From NCBI RefSeq assembly GCF_009711465.1, contig NZ_SMME01000856.1, positions 1-53,904 on the forward strand: a stretch of 53,904 nt of DNA, written 5' to 3'. Positions 9,647 to 17,908 of the stretch are shown here, piece after piece. This DNA comes from Parendozoicomonas verongulae (lineage in GTDB: Bacteria; Pseudomonadota; Gammaproteobacteria; Pseudomonadales; Endozoicomonadaceae). Every line of letters begins with the position of its first letter. The first letter of the stretch is position 1. The notes under the pieces were generated by a model. It worked only from the letters and a program-made list of their open reading frames with translations, was not told the DNA's origin and did not search any database. The translations under genes and the position numbers were made by a program.

Positions 9647-10714
9647 ATGAAAATAACAAAAGTCATCGCGACAGCTGCCGTCTGTTCCGGTGTGGCCTTC
9701 AGTGCTTCTGCTCAAGCCCAGGAACTGCGTCTGTTGACCTGGGGTGGTTATGCTCCTCAGCCTGTGATCGACCTGTTCGAGAAAGAAACAGGCATCAAGG
9801 TTAAAGTGACTCTTTCCAACAATGAAGACATGATCTCCAAGCTGCGGGCGACCCGTGGGGCCGGTTTTGATTTAGCTCAGCCCAGTCAGGACCGTGTAGC
9901 CAGTGCCCAGCAGGAGTTCCGAATCTACAAGCCTGTGGATATGAGTAAGATCGACAAGTCGCTCTATATCCAGTCCATGCTTAAATCCACCCAGGACAGC
10001 ACCAGCGTAAACGGTAAAACCTTTGGTGTTCCTCATGTCTGGGGTACCAGTGGCCTGATCGTCAACACTGCGTCCGGTAAGAGCGCCTATAGCTTTGCGG
10101 ATCTGTGCTCTGAAGATTACAAAGGCAAAGTCTCCTATCGTCTGAAGCGTCCAACGCTGATCGCCTTCGCCTTCGATATGGGTGAAGACCCCTTCGCCGC
10201 TTACGATGACCCTGTTAAGTACGAAAAGATTCTGTCCAAAGTGGAAGATCGCCTGGTGTCCTGCAAGGGCAACGTGAAGGCGTACTGGAGTGGTGGCGAT
10301 GCCCTGATCAACCTGCTGCGCAGTGGTGAAGTCACCCTGGCTATGGGGTGGGATGCAGGCGGCTGGAAGTTGAACAAGGAAAACAAGGACATTAACTACG
10401 TAGCGCCTCAGAGCGGTGCGCTGGGTTGGGTCGATACCTTTGTTTTGCCAGCCAAAGGTAAGAACGACGAAGCCGCTTATCAGTGGATTAACTTTGTCAA
10501 CCGTCCTGAAATTGCGGCCCTGATTACCTCTTCCGCTGGCCAGTTCACCGCCTCGGCCGGTGCCGCTGCATTTGTTGAAGAAGGATTGAGTAACAGCTAC
10601 AAGGCCAGCTTCGATCAGGCAGCTCTCGACAATATCAAATGGTACCCACCTGTGCCTGCAGGTTTGGAAACCCTTGAAGGTAAGGTTCTGGATCGCATAA
10701 AAGCGGCTCAGTAA
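9647..10714 (+). CDS. Polyamine-type ABC transporter substrate-binding protein (PotD/PotF-like)
   Basis: A 355-residue periplasmic binding protein. Residues 1-25 are a Sec signal peptide (MKITKVIATAAV followed by an ASAQAQ cleavage region). The mature part opens with ELRLLTWGGYAPQPVIDLFE, the typical first strand and helix of PotD/PotF-type proteins. GVPHVWGTSGLIVN and YWSGGDALINLLRSGEVTLAMGW also match the family. It captures spermidine, putrescine or a related cation and delivers it to the membrane complex encoded by the next three genes. A GGGGGAAAA sequence precedes the ATG. The exact ligand cannot be fixed without the pocket residues aligned. Confidence 0.88.
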   Translation: MKITKVIATAAVCSGVAFSASAQAQELRLLTWGGYAPQPVIDLFEKETGIKVKVTLSNNEDMISKLRATRGAGFDLAQPSQDRVASAQQEFRIYKPVDMSKIDKSLYIQSMLKSTQDSTSVNGKTFGVPHVWGTSGLIVNTASGKSAYSFADLCSEDYKGKVSYRLKRPTLIAFAFDMGEDPFAAYDDPVKYEKILSKVEDRLVSCKGNVKAYWSGGDALINLLRSGEVTLAMGWDAGGWKLNKENKDINYVAPQSGALGWVDTFVLPAKGKNDEAAYQWINFVNRPEIAALITSSAGQFTASAGAAAFVEEGLSNSYKASFDQAALDNIKWYPPVPAGLETLEGKVLDRIKAAQ

Positions 10715-10830
10715 GTGCCCGATCAGGGTGCTCAACTCCTTATCCGCCATTTCCCGTCTTAAGAGCAAATGATGGCTGTTTTTAATTTACAGCTGTCGTT
10801 TGTCTGGCTGTTGTTGCAGGTATTGCCATT

Positions 10831-11946
10831 ATGACCAGCGCGATAGATCTCAGTTGTCTCAGTCTCCATAAATCATTTCGTGACTTTCAAGCTGTACAGA
10901 ATGTCAGCTTTGAGATTCCCCGTGGTTCTTTTTTCTCAATTCTGGGCCCGTCCGGGTGCGGGAAAACAACGCTCCTGCGTATGCTGGCGGGTTTTCTGGA
11001 GCCAAGTTCTGGCGAGATGAAAATCAAAGGCCGCTCGATGCTGGGAATTCCTCCCAACAAGCGCCCGGTGAATATGGTGTTCCAGCACCTTGCCCTGTTT
11101 CCCATGATGTCGGTGGCAGAGAACATTGCCTACGGTTTGAAGCGTCGCAGAGAAAAGCCGGACTTCATTAAGCGCAAAGTGGAAGATGCACTGGAGCGTG
11201 TTGGGTTGCCCGGTATAGGCGACAGGGATGTCAGTCAGCTGTCTGGTGGTCAGAAACAGCGTATCGCCATTGCTCGCTGTCTGGTGCTGGAGCCAGATGT
11301 GCTGCTTCTGGATGAGCCATTAGGTGCTCTCGACCTCAAGCTCCGTGAGCATATGAAAGTGGAGCTGAAAAAACTGCAACAGGCCTTTGGCACCACATTT
11401 ATTTACATCACCCATGATCAGTCCGAAGCCATGGTGATGTCTGATCAAGTGGCGGTGATGAATAAAGGCCGCTTCGAGCAGGTCGGTTCGCCACAGGAGT
11501 TGTATTACCACCCGAAAACACCTTTTGTGGCGGGTTTTGTGGGGGAAAACAACCGCTTTTCTGGCAAGGTGTCCAATGTCTCTGTGCATATTGTGCAGGT
11601 GAAAACGGATTGCGGTCAGACCCTCTACGCTCAGCAGCGGGAAGAGCAGCCCCTCGCTGAAGGTATGGATGTAGAGCTGTTTGTGCGTCCGGAAATGATC
11701 CACCTCAGCCGTGAGCGGGTATTCGCCGACGAGAACGATATGACCGGCCGGGTGGAGAATGTTCTGTTTGATGGAGGCAACAGCCGTTTGCTGGTGCGGG
11801 TAGACGGCACCGGTTCAGAGATTCAAGTTGTGCACCCACAAACCAGCGAGTTTACCAACATTCATGCTGGCGACCAGCTGCACCTGAGCTGGAAAGCCGA
11901 ACAAAGCCATGTGTTTGCCAGCAACCGCAAGGAGGCTACGGTATGA
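10831..11946 (+). CDS. ABC transporter ATP-binding protein, PotA-like
   Basis: A 371-residue ATPase of the polyamine importer. Walker A is GPSGCGKTT (39-47), the signature LSGGQKQRIAIARC starts near 137, Walker B LLLDEPLGALD is near 157, and the switch His lies in YITHDQSEA. The C-terminal 120 residues form the TOBE regulatory domain typical of PotA, with VRPEMIHLS. It energises uptake at the cytoplasmic face. Its stop overlaps the start of the first permease by four bases (ATGA), so translation is coupled. Confidence 0.92.
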   Translation: MTSAIDLSCLSLHKSFRDFQAVQNVSFEIPRGSFFSILGPSGCGKTTLLRMLAGFLEPSSGEMKIKGRSMLGIPPNKRPVNMVFQHLALFPMMSVAENIAYGLKRRREKPDFIKRKVEDALERVGLPGIGDRDVSQLSGGQKQRIAIARCLVLEPDVLLLDEPLGALDLKLREHMKVELKKLQQAFGTTFIYITHDQSEAMVMSDQVAVMNKGRFEQVGSPQELYYHPKTPFVAGFVGENNRFSGKVSNVSVHIVQVKTDCGQTLYAQQREEQPLAEGMDVELFVRPEMIHLSRERVFADENDMTGRVENVLFDGGNSRLLVRVDGTGSEIQVVHPQTSEFTNIHAGDQLHLSWKAEQSHVFASNRKEATV

Positions 11947-12821
11947 GCCTGACGGAGAGATGGTTGTCGGGAAAGCGCGTTGCGCTGTTCCTGCTATTGA
12001 TGCCGTTGTTGCTGTACCTGTTCTTTTTGATTCTTCTGCCCCATCTGGAAATTCTCAATATCTCCCTGCGGGAGCGGGTGAGTTATGGGGTGTATGAGTT
12101 CAGCCTGGGCAACTATCAGGCGTTTTTTACAGAGCCTCTTTACTGGCGAACCTTCCTGCGTACCGCGGTGATGTCGGTGCTCACTACGGCTATTACACTG
12201 GTGGTGGCCTTTCCTATTGCCTGGTATATCGCCAAGGTGGCGCAAGGGAAATCCAGGAGTGTGCTGTTTCTCGCCTGCCTGATTCCCTTCTGGGTGAGTG
12301 AGCTGGTGCGCACCTACGGCTGGATGATTCTGCTGCGGGAAACCGGCGTGATCAGCTCGTTACTGCAAACTTTAGGGCTGGTGGATGGGCCGGTGGAGAT
12401 GTTGTACAACGATGTCACAGTAATGGTCGGGCTGGTATACACCTCCATGCTGTTTATGGTGGTGCCTCTGGTCAGTACGCTGGATGGTTTGGATGACAGC
12501 TTGGTGGAAGCCGCTTATGACCTTGGGGGGAACGGCTGGCATGCCTTAAAAGAGGTTGTGATTCCCTACGCCATGCCCGGTATTGTGTCCGGTTGCATTG
12601 TGGTGTTTATGCTCACTCTCGGGAATTATCTCACTCCCACGCTTCTCGGTGGCAAAGACAGTCTCTGGTTTACTGAGCAGATTTTTACCCAGTTTATTAC
12701 TCGCTTTAACTGGGAGCAGGGTTCGGCTTTCGGTATTCTTCTGCTGGTGTTGTCGTCCCTGATGGTGTGGCTCGGGTTGAAGCTGAGTCGTCAGTCTTTC
12801 ACAGAAGCCATGGGGAGGTAG
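11943..12821 (+). CDS. ABC transporter permease, PotB-like
   Basis: A 292-residue inner-membrane permease with about six membrane helices, the first at LFLLLMPLLLYLFFLILLP. The EAA loop that docks on the ATPase is visible as EAAYDLGGNGWHALKEVVIP. The N-terminal part and the SLGNYQAFF segment are typical of PotB-type subunits. It starts inside the end of the potA-like gene and lies four bases before the second permease. The two permeases form the heterodimeric channel. Confidence 0.9.
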   Translation: MSLTERWLSGKRVALFLLLMPLLLYLFFLILLPHLEILNISLRERVSYGVYEFSLGNYQAFFTEPLYWRTFLRTAVMSVLTTAITLVVAFPIAWYIAKVAQGKSRSVLFLACLIPFWVSELVRTYGWMILLRETGVISSLLQTLGLVDGPVEMLYNDVTVMVGLVYTSMLFMVVPLVSTLDGLDDSLVEAAYDLGGNGWHALKEVVIPYAMPGIVSGCIVVFMLTLGNYLTPTLLGGKDSLWFTEQIFTQFITRFNWEQGSAFGILLLVLSSLMVWLGLKLSRQSFTEAMGR

Positions 12822-12824
12822 AGC

Positions 12825-13688
12825 ATGATTGCATCGATTCCCCAAAGCCGTGCTTTTCCGCGAACCTATCTGGCTTATGTGACCGTCTTCTTTGTGTTTC
12901 TGATGGCACCCTTGCTGGTGGTAGCGGTGTTCTCCTTAAACGACAGCCTGTTCCCATCCCTGCCGTGGCAGGGGTTTACTCTGGACTGGTTTCTTGCCGA
13001 TACGCCCGAGCGAACCGGCCTGTTTCACGACAAGCGCATTATGGCCAGTATTGGTGTCAGCCTGATTGTGGCGAGTTGTGTAGCGGTGCTTTCAGTGCTG
13101 CTGGCGATCTCCAATGCGTTTCTGTTTGAACGACAGAGTTTCCGTGGCAAGTCGCTGCTGTACAGTCTGATGCTGGTGCCTCTGGTGATTCCCGGTGTGA
13201 TTCTGGGTATCTCCGTGCTGGCCTTTGGCAGCAATGTGGCGAACGGTCTGGAAGATAACTACGGCATTGATCTGGAGTTTCTACGGCCGGGCTTAACCAT
13301 GGTGATACTGGGGCAGTTTTCCTTTATCAGCACTATTTGTACGCTGGTGATCTCCGCACGGCTACGCAAGTTTGATATCCAGCTGGAAGAAGCGGCCCTG
13401 AACCTCGGTGCCAGCCGTTTTGATGTGTTCAGAACCATCACTCTGCCATGGTTGAGGCCCGCGATTATCGGTTCGGTGATCGTAGCGTTTCTGATGTCCT
13501 TCGAAAACTTCAACACCACACTGGTGCTGGTGGGTAGCGATGCCCCGTTAACCATCACTATGTTCGACCGCATGCGGGAAGGCTCAACGCCGGTGCTGAA
13601 TGCGGTATCTTTGCTGTTGATGGTGGCGTCAGGCGGTTTGGCTTTGTTGAGTATTTTTGTGCAACGAAAGCAACCGGGGCGGGGTTAA
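12825..13688 (+). CDS. ABC transporter permease, PotC-like
   Basis: A 287-residue permease with about six membrane helices and the EAA loop EAALNLGASRFDVFRTITLP. The N terminus YLAYVTVFFVFLMAPLLVVAVFSLND followed by PWQGFTLDWF is the usual PotC pattern, shown here as one hydrophobic helix then a short periplasmic loop. It is the last gene of the four-gene operon. Eight bases after its stop, the convergent 949-codon gene ends, and no hairpin separates them. Confidence 0.9.
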   Translation: MIASIPQSRAFPRTYLAYVTVFFVFLMAPLLVVAVFSLNDSLFPSLPWQGFTLDWFLADTPERTGLFHDKRIMASIGVSLIVASCVAVLSVLLAISNAFLFERQSFRGKSLLYSLMLVPLVIPGVILGISVLAFGSNVANGLEDNYGIDLEFLRPGLTMVILGQFSFISTICTLVISARLRKFDIQLEEAALNLGASRFDVFRTITLPWLRPAIIGSVIVAFLMSFENFNTTLVLVGSDAPLTITMFDRMREGSTPVLNAVSLLLMVASGGLALLSIFVQRKQPGRG

Positions 13689-13696
13689 CGCAGACT

Positions 13697-16546
13697 TTAT
13701 TCAACAGGTGTTCTGGAAGCAGCATCCTGTAGCCAGGATGCCGCTTTCACGGTTTCGTTATGCATATGACCAATGGCTCCATGCATACTTTCATAGACTT
13801 TTGCCTCCAGCATTTTATGACGGAGAATAAGCCTTGCTCGGTAGACCAACTGCTCTTGAGTGAGCAGTGCAGTTTGTGAAAGGTGCTCAGCCAGCTCTTC
13901 GTTGATTTTCTTTTTCTCCTTGCGCAGCTCCTGAATGGTTGAGACAAACTCTTTGATATTATTCTTGGCTTCCCTGCGCATGGCTAACAGTGTTTTGTTG
14001 TAATCGGCGCGGGCGGTTTCATCGGTTAAGCCAGCATCAAATCGATCTTGCTGATGCTTTTGTTTATATTTTTTCATGCTTCTTCTGTTCAAGAGTTTAT
14101 TTATCGATTCTGTTGCCATGGTGGCTGTGAAGCCGTAAGCCCAGAACAACACACCCACAGAGGAAGGGATAGGAAGCAAGCCTGCCAGTGTAGGGTTGGC
14201 TCCGGTTGTTACTTTGGTAATGCTGCTTTCGACATGGCGCCACAGGGTGCTGCGCAGTGTGCTCGTAACGTAGCTCACCCCGGCTTTAGCGCCTTCCCCA
14301 GCGAGTTGAACGCCACGTTTAAGATGTTCATTTAACTGTGCACTGCTTTTCTTCACATCTAACTCTTGCAGGCTGAGCGGTTGATCCAGGTTCAGTTTTT
14401 CATCGAGAAAGATAGCAATATGATCTATATCTCCAATGCGGTGGGTGAGGGTGTCTTTAGCCCAGCGAGTGTAATCCTGTTTGGGAAGGTACCAGTGTTT
14501 TTTCAAACCTTTAGCGTTGGCAGCATGGTTAAAAATGGCCATACGGGTGCGGTTGTCCATTGCTTCGAAAGGTTTCCACAGGGTCTCGAAGTTATCGGCA
14601 AAATGTTTATCAAGGCTGCTGACTTCCTGCACTGCTTCTACCAACAAATTGTCCAGGCTGCTAAAGGCCTTCCCCAGTTGCTGGGAGCGCAGTTGTGTCA
14701 GTACCTGAATGCGGCGATATTTAGCCAGCTCAGCTGCGGAAGTAGGTGGTTTTTTGCTTAGAGTGTTTACGTCACGCTGCAAATTTTTGAAGGCGTTAAG
14801 GGTATTGGTAAGGCCAGAGTGGCGGGTGAACCAGCTGTAGCTGTCGAGGTAGTCTTCCACTTCATCGTTATTAAGGTCACCGCCTGCCTTGCCCGCTCTG
14901 ACTTTTTGAGCTTTTTTGAGTTGTGTGGCCTTTCTAAACTGCTGTATACGCTCAACTACCGTACCGACACCAAACCAGGCGAGCGTAGAGATCACATAGG
15001 TCGCCCCCATAATAACCACGGAAATACCACCGCTTTGAACACCATACACCAGCGCCAGCAGAGCCAGTGAGCCAGCCTGGACCCCCATTATGCGCTTGTT
15101 GCGCTCGCACCAGCGCAGGGCGCGCAGGGCAAAATCCTTGAATAGCCGGGTCAGGTGCCCGTTATCCACCTGTTGTTGTATCAACCACTCGTCGTCTTTA
15201 TCACAAATAAAATCTGGCTGAGATTCCGGGGCCACGAGGGTCGGCTGCCCCTGTACTTTCCACTGTCCATTGTCATTTCGCTTCAGGGAGTAATGGCTTT
15301 GCTGTTGAGGCGGCTTTGATTTATGAGAAGAGTGTGACGTGCGCGAAGACTTCAGTGAACGAACGGGTATAACGCCTGCCCGCATGGTATTGCGATGCCG
15401 TAAACGCCCAATATATTCCATCGCTGAAGTTTGGCTGCGCTCTTTTCCTGAGGCTGTTTTGCGGTTGCGTGCGATAGTTAGCCCAGAAACTGCATCCGCC
15501 AACAATAGAAATCGGGTGAGAGTGAAGTCTTGCTCTCCCTTCATTTGATGCTGTTTGAACAACTGGTCAATCTGGCGGGTCGCATCCTGCAGGGGAAAAC
15601 CAGCTGCCCTTAGCTGCTCAATAAAATGTTCTCTGGCAGAATCAACGGTGCCTCCGGCATCGGCTAACAGTCTTTCTGGCTGAACGAGGGAGCCCGTGCG
15701 ACGGGAAAGATGAATACTTCTATGAGTGCCTGCGTGTCGCCGTTTGGCTCTGTTTATATAACGTTGGCCCTGAATGGTAGATACCACCCGCTTGTGTTCA
15801 TTACCCAGGCGGCGGATGGCGTTCTTGACTTCCATTAAATTCGCCAGGTCCAGGTCCTGGGGTTTACGGATGTGGTGAGCGTTCAGCAGGGTTTGAATAA
15901 CATGTTCGGCATCTTCCAATCCTAAGCCTGTCAGAGCCACAAGCTTCCCGCATAAATGGGGAATCAGCAGCTGTGGGATAAACCTGTCGGGCATTACTTT
16001 TTGACGGCCAGTGGCAATGTATTCATAGGCCAGTCGAACCGGGTCGCTGTTCACGCAGCGATCTATCACTTCGATGCGCTTTGCGGTGACCGATTTTGCA
16101 GTGGGTTCCTGGTGGAGGACGCCATCCTTTTCCCGAATTTTGACCACACCTCCCAGTTGCAGCGCCATGGCAACATGGAGGTTCTGGCGGGAGTCCAGTT
16201 CACTGGTGGGGCGGTTGTGGTGATTTTCACTGGGGCTCCAGTGGATATTGCGGTTTGCCAGAGGAGAGTTAGCGGGCTGTGAGTAGGAATGTCTTTGCTG
16301 TTCAAACTGGTGAACGTAGGCTTTATACAGCGTCTGACCAACCGGCTGTTCCCGGTAATGCTTGTCTCGATGAGAGAATATGCGATCAAAGAGTGGCTTC
16401 ACGAACCGATTGCGCTGCCAGCCAGTTGTGACCTGAAAACCTTCCCTTGCCGAGGGGAGGCAGCGCAGCTCGGCTCCCTGACGCTTAAGCTTATGCCAGC
16501 TGTCAGGGAACATTTTGCGAAATTTAACCTGTTTGTTTGCTTCCAT
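13697..16546 (-). CDS. Unknown 949-residue protein with two hydrophobic segments and a coiled-coil C terminus
   Basis: Not recognised. Residues 1-450 are basic and polar with no signal peptide, including Ser/Arg/His-rich stretches around 270-300 and 390-430. A hydrophobic block at about 485-530 (AGSLALLALVYGVQ, then VVIMGATYVISTLAWFGVG) could be two membrane helices or a hairpin. A second hydrophobic segment lies near 790-815 (LLPIPSSVGVLFWAYGF). The last 130 residues are highly charged and probably coiled coil. This layout, a long soluble N domain, membrane hairpins and coiled coil, is seen in many translocated membrane effectors, but no motif proves that. It converges on the transporter operon. 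The ATG at 16546 opens a fully open frame. Confidence 0.78.
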   Translation of the reverse strand: MEANKQVKFRKMFPDSWHKLKRQGAELRCLPSAREGFQVTTGWQRNRFVKPLFDRIFSHRDKHYREQPVGQTLYKAYVHQFEQQRHSYSQPANSPLANRNIHWSPSENHHNRPTSELDSRQNLHVAMALQLGGVVKIREKDGVLHQEPTAKSVTAKRIEVIDRCVNSDPVRLAYEYIATGRQKVMPDRFIPQLLIPHLCGKLVALTGLGLEDAEHVIQTLLNAHHIRKPQDLDLANLMEVKNAIRRLGNEHKRVVSTIQGQRYINRAKRRHAGTHRSIHLSRRTGSLVQPERLLADAGGTVDSAREHFIEQLRAAGFPLQDATRQIDQLFKQHQMKGEQDFTLTRFLLLADAVSGLTIARNRKTASGKERSQTSAMEYIGRLRHRNTMRAGVIPVRSLKSSRTSHSSHKSKPPQQQSHYSLKRNDNGQWKVQGQPTLVAPESQPDFICDKDDEWLIQQQVDNGHLTRLFKDFALRALRWCERNKRIMGVQAGSLALLALVYGVQSGGISVVIMGATYVISTLAWFGVGTVVERIQQFRKATQLKKAQKVRAGKAGGDLNNDEVEDYLDSYSWFTRHSGLTNTLNAFKNLQRDVNTLSKKPPTSAAELAKYRRIQVLTQLRSQQLGKAFSSLDNLLVEAVQEVSSLDKHFADNFETLWKPFEAMDNRTRMAIFNHAANAKGLKKHWYLPKQDYTRWAKDTLTHRIGDIDHIAIFLDEKLNLDQPLSLQELDVKKSSAQLNEHLKRGVQLAGEGAKAGVSYVTSTLRSTLWRHVESSITKVTTGANPTLAGLLPIPSSVGVLFWAYGFTATMATESINKLLNRRSMKKYKQKHQQDRFDAGLTDETARADYNKTLLAMRREAKNNIKEFVSTIQELRKEKKKINEELAEHLSQTALLTQEQLVYRARLILRHKMLEAKVYESMHGAIGHMHNETVKAASWLQDAASRTPVE

Positions 16547-16696
16547 GGCCTACCAGTCTGAGTCGGCTTTTCCTTAACCGATACTCAAAGATTAGGCGGC
16601 TTTGAGCAGAGTCTCCTATAGTGCGGTGGTACTCTCTTCAATTCGTTGTAGCAGAACCTTGCGATAGTTCATCAGCAGCCCCTGTTCCCCCATGGC

Positions 16697-16843
16697 ATGG
16701 CCTATAAAGGCAACATCCGTGACAACGTAGAGGGACTGACTGAGTTGATGATTGTGGTGGTCATTATCGGTATTTTTGCAGCCTGGCAGGCTCAGACAGC
16801 CTGCTTGCCAGGGGCGATGGTTCCAGCGGCTTTCGGCGCTTGA
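16697..16843 (+). pseudogene. Type IV pilin N-terminal remnant
   Basis: A 48-codon frame, too short to be a working gene, whose residues 13-29 read GLTELMIVVVIIGIFAA. That is the class III leader junction and hydrophobic helix of type IV pilins, whose consensus is G-F-T-L-I-E-L-M-I-V-V-A-I-I-G-I-L-A-A. Two residues between Thr and Glu are missing. The pilin similarity ends at the Trp after the AA pair, and the remaining frame runs antisense into the 3' end of the EamA gene. It is best read as the surviving 5' piece of a decayed pilin gene. Confidence 0.55.
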
Positions 16844-17721
16844 GCTTTCATGCTGCCGTAAACATTCACCAGTGCGCCACCCATAATCATCGCACCGCCG
16901 ATGAGTGTCCAGTGGGAAGGGAGTTCGTTGAACAGTGCCCAGCCAAGAACCATGGAGAAAATCACCTGTACATAAGAGTAGGCTGTCGCCTTGCTCGCTA
17001 CTTCTGTCTTCATGGCATTGGTTATGCCTACCTGACCAATTTGAGTGAATACTCCTACCAGAATCAATAACACGGCGGTCTGAAAATCCGGTACCACAAA
17101 GTCACCGCCCATCAATACCAGCGACACTGGCAGAGCAACGAGCGGGAAGTAAAGAATAATCACCGAGCTGTCTTCTGTCTGGCTCAGTTTACGCACAACC
17201 ACATAGGCACAGGCACTGCCGAAAGCACCAAGCAAAGCCATCAGAATGCTGAATGTAGGCATATCACCGGGCTCACCAAACAGGAAGCCAGGGCGTACGA
17301 TAGTCATCAAACCAGCGATGCACAGTGCAATACAGATAATGGTGGACATCTGTACCCGTTCTTTCAAAAAGAACAGCGCGAGAATCGCAGTAAATACAGG
17401 GTGCAGGTACTGCAGAATAGTGGCTTCTGCCAAGGGTAAAGTGGTCACAGCGTAATAAACACAAATCAGTGCCATTGTACCGAATATACCCCGCGCCATC
17501 AGCAGTGGTTTGTTATGACCCAGCAGGGAAAGCCCTTTGCGGCGCACATCCACATAACTGATGATCAGCGATACCAGCGCCCGGGCTGCGACAATCTCCA
17601 TTACCGGAATACCATGGACGCTCACCAGTTTTACGGCACTGGTCATCAACGCGAAACCAAGGGCAGAAACCATCATGTAACGCACCCCGATGGGGAATGA
17701 AGAGCTCAGAGACTGAGGCAT
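16792..17721 (-). CDS. EamA-family (DMT superfamily) transporter
   Basis: An inner-membrane transporter with ten predicted helices arranged as two EamA repeats. The first runs from YMMVSALGFALMTSAVKLVS to LMTIVRPGFLF, the second from LMALLGAFGSACAYVVVRKL to the C terminus. The LPLAEATILQYLHPVF segment is typical of the family in marine bacteria. Such proteins move small metabolites such as amino acids or purines, and the substrate is not predictable here. The frame is open from 17790, but I prefer the ATG at 17721 because the 23 extra residues are polar and unlike the family. The length is then 309 residues. Confidence 0.88.
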   Translation of the reverse strand: MPQSLSSSFPIGVRYMMVSALGFALMTSAVKLVSVHGIPVMEIVAARALVSLIISYVDVRRKGLSLLGHNKPLLMARGIFGTMALICVYYAVTTLPLAEATILQYLHPVFTAILALFFLKERVQMSTIICIALCIAGLMTIVRPGFLFGEPGDMPTFSILMALLGAFGSACAYVVVRKLSQTEDSSVIILYFPLVALPVSLVLMGGDFVVPDFQTAVLLILVGVFTQIGQVGITNAMKTEVASKATAYSYVQVIFSMVLGWALFNELPSHWTLIGGAMIMGGALVNVYGSMKAQAPKAAGTIAPGKQAV

Positions 17722-17908
17722 AGGCGTTTTTATATGTCCGTGTGAGTGAGAGAGTTTTGGGACGGTAAAGGAATCCCACAAAGGGCACAATTCTGATTAC
17801 CCGCAAGGCTGCATGGTGTGTTAGCGAATGTAACTTTGTTGTCAGTGGAGGGAGAAACCGTCCTGCCACAGAGCTGTCTTAAGGGTTCAAGACAAGGAGT
17901 GCGCTGTC

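Noticed and set aside
9872..10768. 298-codon minus-strand frame inside the polyamine binding-protein gene
   Set aside because: It lies wholly opposite a clear PotD-like gene and has no family motif or ribosome site; it is a codon-bias shadow.
16616..16740. Minus-strand frame reading SLYVVTDVAFIGHAMGEQG opposite the pilin remnant
   Set aside because: It looks protein-like but has no start and no family match; the plus-strand pilin motif explains the same bases better. It could still be the tail of a lost gene.
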